Assembly (NCBI RefSeq): GCF_000317105.1
Contig: NC_019693.1
Span: 2,356,001-2,420,000 of the forward strand
Direction of reading: 5' to 3'
Length of the DNA stretch: 64,000 nt
Source: Oscillatoria acuminata PCC 6304
GTDB taxonomy: Bacteria > Cyanobacteriota > Cyanobacteriia > Cyanobacteriales > Laspinemataceae
Both the position numbers and the translations under genes were made by a program. This document shows positions 28,129-37,438 of this stretch, in pieces. The notes under the pieces are model-generated. The model saw only the letters and a program-made list of their open reading frames with translations, ran no database searches and was not told where the DNA came from. Numbering within the stretch: position 1 is the stretch's first letter; each line of letters starts with the position of its first letter.

Positions 28129-28410
28129 ATGATGTTTTTAAAATTAGCTCTGGGATTGGTCTCTATATCTGTCGTTCAAATCGGACTGAGTGGGTTGGCA
28201 CCTGTATCCGCTGCCGTTTCTAGCCCACATCAGGGCATGACAATGGATTGCTCTGAAGCGGATCAGTGTACATTCAAAGGAGCCAGCGTCATAGAATGGG
28301 AAGCGCCCACTAGCCAAAAAATTCCTGAACCAGGCATGGTCACTGCCATCATCTTATCCGGTCTGGGAATTGTCTCTTCGCAAAAAAGACGTCCTGTCGC
28401 AGATAAGTAA
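28129..28410 (+). CDS. small secreted protein with PEP-CTERM-like sorting tail
   Basis: About 93 residues. An N-terminal signal peptide (hydrophobic from residue 4, likely cut after PVSA) leads to a short polar domain with two cysteines (DCSEADQC). The C-terminus has the PEP-CTERM layout: IPEPGMVTAIILSGLGIVSS, that is a PEP box, a hydrophobic helix, then a basic cluster (QKRR). Such proteins are anchored or released by an exosortase; no exosortase gene is in this window. A GTG start three codons upstream (28120) is also possible. The mature domain has no recognisable function. Confidence 0.7.
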   Translation: MMFLKLALGLVSISVVQIGLSGLAPVSAAVSSPHQGMTMDCSEADQCTFKGASVIEWEAPTSQKIPEPGMVTAIILSGLGIVSSQKRRPVADK

Positions 28411-28948
28411 ATCCTGCTGGGTGCAGAACTCAGTCTGAGTTATCTGGACCGTCAATGGGTTCTTTGGGTGCATCCCCTTCCTTCAATCCGTTATCTTGGT
28501 GCATCCCTTTTTTCATTAAAGAGTCTGGTCATCTTCTCCAAACCCAGATCTTACGGAATTTTCAAGTTTAAAATTATCCACCATCGCGATCGCCTCTCCA
28601 TAGCGCGTTCCGGTTTACCCGAAAACCGGGGATAATTTTTGTGCTGACTATTCGTAAGCGGTGTTTTAGGAGGATTTTTCATTCCCAGGGACCCAGAGTT
28701 AAGATCACAGCACCTCATCACGCTGAACTCAACTCCGGGCCCCTGATTTAACATTCATCCCTAAATGTAGGGTCGAGAAATTGAGGGTTTCCAACAGTTT
28801 ACATCGCTATTCTTATCGGGAAAACTCCTTTGCATTTTGCTTAACCTCTTAGCCCAAGCAAGGGGCAGGTCAGTCTTTGAGAATGATATAATCAAAAGGC
28901 TGAACACCCACGCTGCACTCACTTTAAATTTTAAAATAACAAAGAGAT
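28411..28948. other. intergenic region before scpA
   Basis: About 540 bases without a credible gene; two minus-strand frames here have no motif. A perfect 7-base stem hairpin (CCGGTTT / AAACCGG, 28610-28629) is followed by GGGATAATTTTTG and could end transcription of the preceding gene. A TATAAT at 28887-28892 lies 57 bases before scpA and may be its -10 box, though no good -35 was found. Confidence 0.4.
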
Positions 28949-29812
28949 ATGACTGGTTCTTTAGCTCAAAATGCGATCTCACTCCTCATTGAGTTGGCAC
29001 AAACTGGTGAAATCGATCCCTGGGATGTCCAAGTGATTGAGGTGATTGACCGATATCTCAGTAAACTGTCTCAAGTTCATGAAGCAGGACGAGTTGAGCG
29101 GGAAGCGGCTTTATCGGAGACGGGACAGGCATTTCTGTATGCCTCGATGTTGGTTTTACTGAAAGCGGATGCCTTGGCGCGTTCGGAATCTCTGCTGGAT
29201 GACCCCAATGCTTCGGAGGAGGAAGAGGGGGAATTTCTGGACCCGATGGATGAGGAAGGGCAAGGGGGGAATATTCCCAGACAGCTAGAATTGCAACTCA
29301 AACGGCGGGCGGTCGCACCTACGCCTAAAAAACGCCGAGTTACCCTGCAAGAGTTGATTGAGCAGTTGCAGTTGATGTCAATGGCGATCGAAACGCCACC
29401 TCGCCGCCGTGCGAAACGACATGGCGCATCGAAATCTACGGCGAGTACGGTTCGGGCGCTGACGGAGTTAGCGGACCAAGAAAATATCTCGGAAGTGGCC
29501 GATCGCCTGACTCGTTTTTTGTTGGCCTATGCGGAAAAACTGGATCTCTGTGAATCCTGGTTAGAATTGGAGGCGCTTTTAGAGGGGTTGATGGACCAGC
29601 GTGGCGATCGCCCCCCTGGAGAATCCGCCGATCCACCGTCCCTCCCAACTTCCAATGACCGCGTGGGAGTCTTTTCCGCCCTGCTTTTACTCTCGGCCCA
29701 GTCCAAGGTTGAACTATCCCAAGAACAATTTTACGGAGACCTAAAAATCCGGGCGATCGTTGATGCAGACCCTGTAGAGAGCCCACCCACTCTCAACGAG
29801 GCAATGGTTTAG
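28949..29812 (+). CDS. scpA: segregation and condensation protein A
   Basis: Kleisin subunit that bridges the SMC dimer for chromosome compaction and segregation. The N-terminal helix bundle reads ISLLIELAQTGEIDPWDVQVIEVIDRYLSKL, the standard ScpA SMC-binding motif, followed by FLYASMLVLLKADALARSE. The central part is acidic and low in structure (NASEEEEGEFLDPMDEE), and the C-terminus (FSALLLLSAQSKVELSQEQFYGDLKI) is the winged-helix that binds the second SMC head. 287 residues. scpB and smc are not in the window. Confidence 0.92.
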   Translation: MTGSLAQNAISLLIELAQTGEIDPWDVQVIEVIDRYLSKLSQVHEAGRVEREAALSETGQAFLYASMLVLLKADALARSESLLDDPNASEEEEGEFLDPMDEEGQGGNIPRQLELQLKRRAVAPTPKKRRVTLQELIEQLQLMSMAIETPPRRRAKRHGASKSTASTVRALTELADQENISEVADRLTRFLLAYAEKLDLCESWLELEALLEGLMDQRGDRPPGESADPPSLPTSNDRVGVFSALLLLSAQSKVELSQEQFYGDLKIRAIVDADPVESPPTLNEAMV

Positions 29813-30068
29813 CCAACACAACTGCACCCCCACCCTAGAAAGCCCAAACTGGAAGCACCGGGCCAGTCACTGACTGGGCAAGAGAACCCATAAAGGGCAG
29901 AGGGACTGACGGGAAATTCCCAGGCGATCGCTCAACCCCTCAGCAGAACCCTCATTCCCAGGGTTGGACCTTCTATTCCAAATCACGACTAAAAGATAAC
30001 AACTTTTTGCCATTTCAAAACATTAATTCGTTAAAATTGATAGGCTCAAGGATAAGAGAAAAATATCT

Positions 30069-31238
30069 ATGAAAGCCATGATTCTGGCAGCGGGTAAGGG
30101 TACCCGAGTCCGTCCGATTACATACACCACCCCCAAACCGATGATTCCCATCCTGCAAAAACCAGTGATGGAGTTTTTAGTGGAATTACTTCGCCAGCAT
30201 GGTTTTAACCAAATCATGGTCAACGTTAGCCACCTCGCCAACGAAATCGAAAACTATTTCCGGGATGGACAAAGATTTGGGGTGGAAATTGGCTATTCCT
30301 TTGAAGGTCGGATTGTGGATGGTGAACTCGTCGGGGAGGCACTCGGAAGTGCCGGCGGCATGAAGCGCATCCAAGACTTTAACCCGTTTTTCGATGATAC
30401 CTTTGTCGTACTTTGTGGAGATGCCTTAATTGATCTGGACTTAACCGAAGCAGTCCGATGGCACAAAGAAAAAGGCTCGATCGCCACCATCGTCATGAAA
30501 TCTGTCCCCCGGGAAGAAGTATCCAGTTATGGGGTAATTGTCACGGACGAAACGGGCCGCGTCAAGCAATTCCAAGAAAAACCGTCCGTAGCAGAAGCCA
30601 TCAGCACCAACATTAACACGGGTATTTATATTTTTGAGCCGGAAGTGTTGAATTACATTCCCTCGGGCCAAGAATATGATATCGGGGGTCAGCTATTTCC
30701 GCAACTGGTAGAAATGGGTGCACCGTTCTACGGCATCGCAATGGATTTCCAATGGGTGGATATTGGAAAAGTGCCGGACTATTGGCGCGCAATTCGCGGA
30801 GTGTTAAACGGAGAAATCCAAAATGTCTCGATTCCCGGCAAAGAGCTCATTCCGGGGGTTTACACCGGCTTAAATGTCGCGGTGAACCTGGATAAGGTAG
30901 ATATTAAAGGGCCGGTGTACATTGGGGCAATGACCCAAATTGAAGATGGGGCCAAAATTATTGGGCCTTCGATGATCGGGCCCAGTTGCCGAATTTGCAG
31001 TGGCGCAACGGTGGAAAATAGCGTAATTTTTGAATATTCTCGCTTAGGTCCAGGGGTGCGCTTAGTTGATAAACTGGTGTTTGGGCGCTACTGCGTCGAT
31101 AAAACAGGTGCATCCATTGATGTCCAAGCAGCGGCCCTGGATTGGTTGATTACCGACACTCGTCAGGCTATTCCTGTGAATACCCCCGAGGAAGGCAGGG
31201 CGATCGCCGAACTCCTCGAAAGCGAAGGTCGCCCTTAG
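30069..31238 (+). CDS. NDP-sugar pyrophosphorylase (mannose-1-phosphate guanylyltransferase-like)
   Basis: Makes a nucleotide sugar from a sugar-1-phosphate and NTP. The N-terminal nucleotidyltransferase has the signature MKAMILAAGKGTRVRPITYT and PKPMIPILQKPVMEF, the metal Asp in VLCGDALIDLDL and FQEKPS. The C-terminal 130 residues form a left-handed beta-helix (repeats such as GPVYIGAMTQIEDGAKIIGP and GPSCRICSGATVENSVIF). 389 residues is normal for cyanobacterial GDP-mannose-type enzymes, but the base and sugar are not decidable by eye. Possibly supplies the polysaccharide island at 11-18 kb. Confidence 0.88.
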   Translation: MKAMILAAGKGTRVRPITYTTPKPMIPILQKPVMEFLVELLRQHGFNQIMVNVSHLANEIENYFRDGQRFGVEIGYSFEGRIVDGELVGEALGSAGGMKRIQDFNPFFDDTFVVLCGDALIDLDLTEAVRWHKEKGSIATIVMKSVPREEVSSYGVIVTDETGRVKQFQEKPSVAEAISTNINTGIYIFEPEVLNYIPSGQEYDIGGQLFPQLVEMGAPFYGIAMDFQWVDIGKVPDYWRAIRGVLNGEIQNVSIPGKELIPGVYTGLNVAVNLDKVDIKGPVYIGAMTQIEDGAKIIGPSMIGPSCRICSGATVENSVIFEYSRLGPGVRLVDKLVFGRYCVDKTGASIDVQAAALDWLITDTRQAIPVNTPEEGRAIAELLESEGRP

Positions 31239-31258
31239 CATCCCTCGTAGTCCTGTTT

Positions 31259-31327
31259 AGAAACCGGGTTTTCTAAAAACCACTCCAGTTCTCATCTCCC
31301 TGGGGGGGGGGAGAACACCCGGTTTCT
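31259..31327. repeat. inverted repeat between convergent genes
   Basis: AGAAACCGGGTTTTCT (31259-31274) is nearly perfectly inverted at 31312-31327 (AGAACACCCGGTTTCT), with a G-run between. Lies between the 3' ends of the sugar pyrophosphorylase gene and speA; may work as a bidirectional terminator or be a dispersed repeat. Confidence 0.6.
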
Positions 31328-31386
31328 GTTCTCTTACCCCAGTTCAAACTAGGGCAAGAGGTCATTACACCATGATCTCGTTAACT

Positions 31387-33399
31387 TTATGTCGTTAAAT
31401 AAGTGTAACGACCCAAACAGCGCTCGTAATTTTGCAGCAATCGTTGAGATTCTTGCAAGGTAATATTCCCATCCTTTAACGCCTGTTCCGTCTGCTTGCG
31501 GATACTTTCAATCATGTCTTCCGCATCATATTGGACATAGCTGAGGACTTCTTTCATCGTATCCCCTTTGACCACGTGTTCGATTTCATAGCCTTTGGGA
31601 GTCAGCTTAATATGCACGGTATTAGTATCCCCAAACAAATTATGCAGATTGCCCATAATTTCCTGATAAGCACCGCCGAGAAACATTCCTAAATAGTAGG
31701 GTTCATCGGGTTTGAGGCGATGCAATTCCAGAACGTGCTTGACATCGAGCAAGTCAATGAATTGGTCGATTTTACCATCACTATCACAGGTCAAATCCGC
31801 GAGAGTACCGCGTTCAGTGGGTTTTTCATCTAAGCGATGAATGGGCATAATCGGGAATAACTGGTCGATCGCCCAACTATCCGGTGCCGATTGAAAAACC
31901 GACAAATTAATGTAGTAGATGGAGGCCATAATTTTTTCCAACTCCTCCAAATCATCCGGAACATAATCCACATCCCGAACGATCGCCTGAATTTTCCCAC
32001 AACAAGCCCAGTAGAGTTGTTCCGCCCGGGCGCGTTCCCGCAAACTCAAATAGCCGAAATTAAATAAGCTAATCGCCTCCTCTTTAAATTGGATGGCATC
32101 GTGATAGGCTTCTTGGTAATTTTCAGCTTTAATCGAGTGATAGGTATCTGACAGATTCCGCAGAATCAGATGTTCTTTTTCCGTACTCGGTTCCGGGGGG
32201 TGAATCGAGACATCACTGGTGCCGAGGACATTAAAAATTAAAACCGACTGATGGGAGGCGATCGCCCGTCCACTTTCGCTGATTAAAGTCGGCATCGGCA
32301 CCTGACCTTCTTCGCAGGCTTCCTTCACTTCCGCCACAATATCATTGGCGTAGTTTTGCATATTGTAGTTTTTGGAAGCATGGAAATTGGTTTTAGAACC
32401 ATCGTAATCCACCCCCAAACCACCGCCCACATCCAAATACTTCATATTGGCCCCCAACTTGGCCAACTCTACATAAATCTGGCTGGATTCGCGGATGGCA
32501 TCTTTAACCTTGCTAATGGCGGAAATTTGCGAACCAATATGAAAATGTAGCAACTGGAGACAGGAGAGCATATCAGCGCCAGCGAGTTGATCCACCGCAT
32601 GGATGATTTCGGGAATGGTCAGACCAAATTTAGCCCGATCGCCCGAGGAACCTCCCCAGCGACCAATCCCTTTGCTCATCAGTTTAGCCCGCACCCCTAA
32701 GACTGGCTGAATCCCCAGGGATTTGGAGGCGGCAATCACCATCTCCACCTCTTCCAACTGTTCGATCACCACGATCGCCCGTTGACCCAGACGCTGGGCT
32801 AAAATTGCCGTTTCAATGTATTCCCGGTCTTTGTAGCCATTACAAATCACCAAGGCACCCTCGGTTTTGAGCGTCGCGAGGGCAATCATCAGTTCCGGTT
32901 TAGAACCCGCTTCCAGGCCAAATTGATGGGGTTGACCGAAGCGGACTAAATCCTCAATCAGATGGCGTTGTTGGTTGCACTTGACGGGAAACACCCCGCG
33001 ATAGACCCCGGGGTACTTGTAGCGCGCGATCGCCTTAGAAAAGCAAGCATTCAAGCGCTCGATCCGGTCTTCTAAAATATCCGAAAAGCGAATCAGCAGG
33101 GGTAAATCCAGATTGCGCTGTCCGAGGGCCTCGACCAGTTCCAGCAAATCCAACGACCCACCGCGATCGCCCCGGGGAGAGACCGTCACATGACCTGCGG
33201 CATTAATCGAAAAATAAGGCTCTCCCCAGCCTTTAATCCGATACAGTTCCTCACTCTCCTCAATGGTCCAACGTTGCGCCTGCTTAGAGGGATGCAACAC
33301 AATGGGGGCGATCGCCCCTGACCCCCTGTCTTCCGTCCCGTTCCCATCCGTCGAGTTTTCCCCGAGGTTGGTCTCGGCGATATTTGGCTTAACTCCCAT
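31387..33399 (-). CDS. speA: biosynthetic arginine decarboxylase
   Basis: Converts arginine to agmatine for polyamine synthesis, with PLP and Mg2+. Group IV decarboxylase: the PLP Lys lies in YRGVFPVKCNQQRHLIEDL (about residue 125), the LQLLHFHIGSQISAI and YLDVGGGLGVDYDGS motifs bind phosphate, ISESGRAI and YWACCGKIQAIV follow, and the C-terminus (LGMFLGGAYQEIMGNLHNLFGD) carries the second active-site segment. The ATG at 33399 (MGVKPN) gives 670 residues; a TTG eight codons earlier is unlikely. Monocistronic. Long N-terminal low-complexity stretch (ENSTDGNGTEDRGSG) is typical of cyanobacterial versions. Confidence 0.95.
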   Translation of the reverse strand: MGVKPNIAETNLGENSTDGNGTEDRGSGAIAPIVLHPSKQAQRWTIEESEELYRIKGWGEPYFSINAAGHVTVSPRGDRGGSLDLLELVEALGQRNLDLPLLIRFSDILEDRIERLNACFSKAIARYKYPGVYRGVFPVKCNQQRHLIEDLVRFGQPHQFGLEAGSKPELMIALATLKTEGALVICNGYKDREYIETAILAQRLGQRAIVVIEQLEEVEMVIAASKSLGIQPVLGVRAKLMSKGIGRWGGSSGDRAKFGLTIPEIIHAVDQLAGADMLSCLQLLHFHIGSQISAISKVKDAIRESSQIYVELAKLGANMKYLDVGGGLGVDYDGSKTNFHASKNYNMQNYANDIVAEVKEACEEGQVPMPTLISESGRAIASHQSVLIFNVLGTSDVSIHPPEPSTEKEHLILRNLSDTYHSIKAENYQEAYHDAIQFKEEAISLFNFGYLSLRERARAEQLYWACCGKIQAIVRDVDYVPDDLEELEKIMASIYYINLSVFQSAPDSWAIDQLFPIMPIHRLDEKPTERGTLADLTCDSDGKIDQFIDLLDVKHVLELHRLKPDEPYYLGMFLGGAYQEIMGNLHNLFGDTNTVHIKLTPKGYEIEHVVKGDTMKEVLSYVQYDAEDMIESIRKQTEQALKDGNITLQESQRLLQNYERCLGRYTYLTT

Positions 33400-33707
33400 A
33401 ATTTCTTCGCGGCCTTGCAACAACGCGCTCCCAGTCCATTCAATCGTTAATGTTTATCCCGCCAAGGGATGTCATGCAGCGCTCCCTTTCCCTGGATTAA
33501 CCGGGGTTAATCCGGCCTCAACCGGCAGAATACAATAGCGCTCTCATAACCGTGGATGTTAGCATATTGCACGAAAACTCGTGTATTTCAGATAACACAG
33601 AACCGATGATTTCAGAAATTGCTTCTGGCTGCGACCTGGAGGAGGGGACGTTCTGAGATAGGCTTAAAGGGTGATAGTTGTTAATCGTCAAGTGCTAGGA
33701 GATTGGT

Positions 33708-34157
33708 TTGGAACGGACATTTATCGCAATCAAGCCCGATGGAGTCCAACGCAAACTCATCGGGGAAATTATTCGGCGGTTTGAAGCCAAAGGGTTTACC
33801 CTGGTGGGACTGAAAATGATGAGCGTGCCTCGGGAGTTGGCCGAAAAGCATTACGAGGTTCACCAGGAAAAACCTTTCTTTCCTGGGTTAGTGAAGTTCA
33901 TCACCTCGGGTCCATTGGTGGCAATGGTATGGGAAGGAGATGGAGTGGTTTCCTCCGCTCGCAAAATCATTGGCGCAACCAATCCCTTAACGGCAGAACC
34001 AGGGACGATTCGCGGAGACTTTGGGGTGAGTGTCGGACGCAACCTGATCCACGGGTCCGATGCGATCGAAACTGCGGCCAAGGAAATTAGCCTATGGTTT
34101 ACACCGGAAGAATTGGTGAGTTGGGATTCAGCGATGGCAGGTTGGCTTTACGAATAG
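33708..34157 (+). CDS. ndk: nucleoside diphosphate kinase, TTG start
   Basis: Equilibrates nucleoside di- and triphosphates through a phospho-His. 149 residues; the N-terminus [20 protein letters not shown] and the active site [20 protein letters not shown] (His in the HGSD motif) are diagnostic. The start codon is TTG at 33708: it matches the family N-terminus [12 protein letters not shown] exactly and has AGGAG six bases upstream, and no in-frame ATG fits. Convergent with terC; a shared hairpin lies between them. Confidence 0.96.
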   Translation: MERTFIAIKPDGVQRKLIGEIIRRFEAKGFTLVGLKMMSVPRELAEKHYEVHQEKPFFPGLVKFITSGPLVAMVWEGDGVVSSARKIIGATNPLTAEPGTIRGDFGVSVGRNLIHGSDAIETAAKEISLWFTPEELVSWDSAMAGWLYE

Positions 34158-34212
34158 AGGCGATCGCCGCTTTTATTCTGAAGTTGAGACCTTGAGACTC
34201 ACAGAACTAAGG

Positions 34213-34256
34213 GTTAAGAATTAAGAACTTCCCTGGGTGAATTCTTAATTCTTAAC
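34213..34256. terminator. bidirectional terminator between ndk and terC
   Basis: A perfect 15-base stem, GTTAAGAATTAAGAA with TTCTTAATTCTTAAC, loop of 14 bases. A/T-rich arms give T-runs on both strands. The right arm ends three bases before the terC stop. Confidence 0.6.
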
Positions 34257-34258
34257 TC

Positions 34259-35029
34259 TTAATCCTGAATGACTTCTTCCGTTTCTTGAATTGGAGCCAC
34301 GGCCTCTGCCTCATTACTCGTAGCAGATTCCACGGCATTTTCCAGTTCAGTCTCGGGCTTTCTGAGGGAAAAGCCCCAGATGAATAACACCACCACCGAA
34401 GAAATCAAGAACCATTCCGGCAGGACGAAATCGGCGTCAAACACTCGCAGCAGCAGACGCAATCCCACCAAGCCTACGGTAATATAGCCGGCATCTTCTA
34501 GGTGAACATATTCATCCAACCAGCGGATAAATAACCCCGCCATAAACCTCAGGGCAACAATACCAATGGTTGCGCCAGTCACAATCAGCCAAATTTCTGA
34601 GGAAACAGCAATGGCGGTGGTGACACTATCCAACGAAAAGGCCAAATCCGTCATGGCAATGATGGGAATCGTTTGCCACAATGAACTATATTTCGGGCCA
34701 CTGCGCTGATTGTCTTCACCTTCTGAGGACGTAAAATATTGAAAGACTAACCACAACAAATAAAGCGCTCCAATGAGCTGGAACTGCCAAAAGTTGATCA
34801 CCCAGGTGGCGGTAAAAATCAGCGCTATCCGTAGGATAAAAGCAGCCAGTAGACCAAAATTGAGGGCCTGACGCTGGATCTTCGGGTCCGATAATCCTTG
34901 GGCAATCGATGCTAGGGCGATCGCATTGTCTGCCGAGAGCACCGACTCCAACGCTACTAAAATTAGCAGCAGGAAACCTGTTTCAATTCCGATATTATGG
35001 GGATAAAAATCACTAAATCGGTCTAGCAT
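34259..35029 (-). CDS. TerC-family integral membrane protein
   Basis: Multi-pass membrane protein of the TerC/Alx family, linked elsewhere to metal (Mn2+) export or to secreted metalloprotein loading; the role here is unproven. The family core is visible: LVALESVLSADNAIALASIA and MTDLAFSLDSVTTAIAVS, each with acidic residues inside a membrane helix. Seven to nine hydrophobic segments, then an acidic cytoplasmic tail (ENAVESATSNEAEAVAPIQ). I use the Met at 35029 (MLDRFSDFYPHNIGIE); the frame runs on to 35077 only through a TTG. About 256 residues. In plants and cyanobacteria TerC relatives affect thylakoid biogenesis. Confidence 0.85.
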   Translation of the reverse strand: MLDRFSDFYPHNIGIETGFLLLILVALESVLSADNAIALASIAQGLSDPKIQRQALNFGLLAAFILRIALIFTATWVINFWQFQLIGALYLLWLVFQYFTSSEGEDNQRSGPKYSSLWQTIPIIAMTDLAFSLDSVTTAIAVSSEIWLIVTGATIGIVALRFMAGLFIRWLDEYVHLEDAGYITVGLVGLRLLLRVFDADFVLPEWFLISSVVVLFIWGFSLRKPETELENAVESATSNEAEAVAPIQETEEVIQD

Positions 35030-35653
35030 TAACGAAAAATTTTCCTTGATAGCGGTCACGCAGGGAAACCCAGCCAATCATTCCGCCATGATTTTCCCTC
35101 CTTCTGCCTTTGAGTCTGGCAACGCCCTCATCTGACGAGGGACTGGGGCCAGTGTAGCCCTCTGGGCGAGTCGAGAGCAGCCTGCCCGTTGCGGCGACCT
35201 AGGTCAAAATGGGAGCAATCACTTGGGCTGGAATGATCAGCGGTCTTCAATCAGCTTAACCTTTTATTACAAGTTTCAGTACACCGGATCTCCCGTTTAT
35301 GGGAATAAATTCGGCCTGATCCCCTCTCGGTTAGACCTTGTGATCCGCGATGTCATCGCTACAGTAGCGAGAAGACAATCGGGTTTCTTGTCCAAAATCT
35401 GCGTAAGTCCTAGCGCTCTAATCCTGTCACGCCGCCCTCGGGTATCGTAGCTCTCATGGAGAAACTGGGGTTTTTACCCAACCCAGGAATCCCACGTTTG
35501 AGGGAATTATTTCAGCTTTGTGGTTCCCTTCGGTGGAACGAGACGCAGTAAAATGGCAGAACTATTTGTTGCATATTGTAACAATAGGTTTCCTCACGGC
35601 ACGAAATAGCCGACATTAGTTAAAAATATCCAAATATCAAGGAGGTCTGAATT
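35030..35653. other. intergenic region between terC and psaM
   Basis: About 620 bases between divergent genes. A hairpin CCCTCGTCAGATGAGGG (minus-strand reading) lies about 100 bases upstream of terC. I looked for a yybP-ykoY (Mn2+) riboswitch, often found before TerC genes, and did not find its GGGGAGTA core. No other gene seen. A good Shine-Dalgarno (AAGGAGG, 35639-35645) marks the start of psaM at the right edge. Confidence 0.4.
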
Positions 35654-35749
35654 ATGGGAATCTCTGAAACCCAAGTTTTAGTCGCACTGGTTGTTGCTTT
35701 AATTCCGGGAATCTTAGCCTTCCGTCTGGCAACCGAACTGTACAAGTAA
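35654..35749 (+). CDS. psaM: photosystem I subunit XII, PsaM
   Basis: 31-residue single-helix subunit at the trimer-facing edge of photosystem I. The translation starts MGISETQVLVALVVALIPG and ends AFRLATELYK, the invariant PsaM C-terminus (AFRL.TELYK). AAGGAGG lies eight bases before the ATG, and a strong terminator follows 26 bases after the stop, so this is a complete monocistronic unit. It is too short for most length cut-offs. Thylakoid membrane protein; one transmembrane helix (about residues 7-25). Confidence 0.95.
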   Translation: MGISETQVLVALVVALIPGILAFRLATELYK

Positions 35750-35774
35750 GGTTATCCCAGTCCAACGGCTTAGG

Positions 35775-35820
35775 GCCGGTCGAGGGACTTGCTTTAGGCA
35801 AGGGTCCTTGACCGGCTTTT
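35775..35820 (+). terminator. intrinsic terminator of psaM
   Basis: GCCGGTC (35775-35781) pairs with GACCGGC (35810-35816), the stem being extended by GGGAC/GTCC and TTGC/GCAA pairs, then TTTT. Confidence 0.85.
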
Positions 35821-36106
35821 AATTTGGGAACCTGTTTCCGAAATCTATGCCAGAACACAAAATAGCCAAACAGGATCCCCTAACGGGTTGATCCGGGGGA
35901 TGATTTGAGGATTGAGGAATTTTTTGCAAGCCTTTTTCAAAAAAAAGTCTTAAGGTAGGCTGTTGATCTCTAAACAAGGGAGTAGAATTCAGGTGGGATA
36001 CGCGCTCGTCCTGCCGCGCAACCACTAAAGCCCGGGTTAGATCGGGTAAATGCTTTTTTTTGAATTAAAACTGATATTTCAGGCAAGGTAAGGGATAGTC
36101 ACTCTC

Positions 36107-36484
36107 ATGAATGCAATTCAACCCTCAACGCCCCATTTAATACCTGTGGAAACGCGACGTCCAAAAAGACGCGGGTTGTCGCAACAGCACCAACGGCGAC
36201 ATCTTTACCGGGCGATCGCCGCTGAAACCACGGTGAAGTTAGCCGTCAACGCGGTTCTTTCGGTGGTTGCCGTCTCGGCGGTGATTACTCTGCTTCCGTA
36301 TCAACAGTCTCGGCAGCAAGATTTACAGGATATTCGGGCTGAAGTCAACCATGTTGAAACCCGCGTGAATCGCTTGCAAGCTGAACTGCAACGGTTGATG
36401 GCTCCGGAACAAGCCAGGAGTATCATGGAAGAACAGAGCTATCGGGTCGATCCCAATAAGGTTCAAATTGTGATTGATAAATAA
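36107..36484 (+). CDS. single-pass membrane protein with coiled coil (FtsL/DivIC-like)
   Basis: 125 residues: a basic, Arg-rich cytoplasmic N-terminus (RRPKRRGLSQQHQRRHLYR), one hydrophobic helix (about 47-63, LAVNAVLSVVAVSAVITLL), then a periplasmic coiled coil (IRAEVNHVETRVNRLQAELQ). That topology is that of the septum-formation initiator family (FtsL/FtsB/DivIC), and cyanobacterial genomes carry such a protein. The match is by architecture, not by a diagnostic motif, so a cell-division role is only suggested. ATG with a weak AAGGTAAGGG ribosome site. Confidence 0.6.
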   Translation: MNAIQPSTPHLIPVETRRPKRRGLSQQHQRRHLYRAIAAETTVKLAVNAVLSVVAVSAVITLLPYQQSRQQDLQDIRAEVNHVETRVNRLQAELQRLMAPEQARSIMEEQSYRVDPNKVQIVIDK

Positions 36485-36556
36485 CCCGACTACCCCAGTG
36501 AAGCGTTAACCCTTTAACAAGGGTGGTAGGCAGGGTAAGAGCAGGCTTACAAAAAT

Positions 36557-36602
36557 AGCATAACCTTGGCATATTTTGCCGGTTATGCTTTCGTGACGGT
36601 TT
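36557..36602. terminator. stem-loop between convergent genes
   Basis: AGCATAACC (36557-36565) pairs with GGTTATGCT (36581-36589). A T-run (GGTTTTT) appears only 10 bases further on, so termination strength is uncertain. Sits between the coiled-coil gene (+) and the TPR gene (-). Confidence 0.5.
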
Positions 36603-36646
36603 TTATCCGAAACAGTAGGATGAGGGCTATGATTAGAGACTCTGGC

Positions 36647-37438
36647 TTAGGAATGGGGGTCAGTGTCGGAAGACCCAATTAGTTCATGAATCCAATTTTT
36701 CACCAGCGATCGCAACCGGGTGGAAACCTCACCGGATGAAGCGGTAGACTCAGGCAAAAATTCCAGTGCCCGTCGATAGTCAGCGATCGCCGCGTTCCAT
36801 TCTCCCATTACATGATAGGTCCGGCCTCGTTCAGCAAAGATATGCCCTTCAATTTGCCCGAGTCCCAAAGCTATCTCAAAATTCTCGATCGCCAATTCAT
36901 AGATTTCCATTTCCCGCAAGGTGATCCCCTGATTAATCAGCGCCCGCACGTTAAACGGATTCAGGTCGATCGCCATGTCGTAGTCTAGGGTTGCTTCTAC
37001 CTGCAACCCTAAAGCTGCATAGCAATTGCCTCGATTGTTGTAGGCTTGCGACAGTTGAGAATCTAGCTCAATGGCATAGTTATAATCAGCCAGGGCTTTC
37101 TCATACTCCCCACTTTGGAAATACATCAACCCCCGATTGTTGTAGTCAATCGCACTGGCGAGATTCTGAGAGACTAACGAACTCAGCAGGGCGATCGCCC
37201 CGGCATAGTCTCCCCGTTGAACCGTCACACTCGCTTGTTGACGTAACTGCTGCGGGGATAACCCTTGGGAGCCCAACGCCACCCCACTGGTGGAGGGGCC
37301 TTCCCAGGTAGACCGGCGCTGGCGTTTGCCCCGTGCAGGCCCCTTCACCAGACCCGACCCTTGATGAGCCAAAGCCGAATCCGGAGTGCGCGGATAGCTA
37401 TTTCTATGTTGCTGATGACCAAAAAAGCCAGGATTCAT
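36647..37438 (-). CDS. TPR-repeat protein
   Basis: 263 residues. The first 65 are basic and probably disordered (HQGSGLVKGPARGKRQRR). After LSPQQLRQQASVTVQRGDYAGAIALL come about four tetratricopeptide repeats, with consensus positions clear in AIDYNNRGLMYFQSGEYEKALADYNYAIELD, AYNNRGNCYAALG and VRALINQGITLREMEIYELA. No signal peptide or membrane helix. TPR proteins bind other proteins; the partner is unknown. It is separated by 315 bases from ctpA on the same strand. Confidence 0.85.
   Translation of the reverse strand: MNPGFFGHQQHRNSYPRTPDSALAHQGSGLVKGPARGKRQRRSTWEGPSTSGVALGSQGLSPQQLRQQASVTVQRGDYAGAIALLSSLVSQNLASAIDYNNRGLMYFQSGEYEKALADYNYAIELDSQLSQAYNNRGNCYAALGLQVEATLDYDMAIDLNPFNVRALINQGITLREMEIYELAIENFEIALGLGQIEGHIFAERGRTYHVMGEWNAAIADYRRALEFLPESTASSGEVSTRLRSLVKNWIHELIGSSDTDPHS

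Noticed and set aside
34990-35240. yybP-ykoY manganese riboswitch upstream of terC
   Set aside because: The GGGGAGTA core could not be found. Kept only as a low-interest lead.
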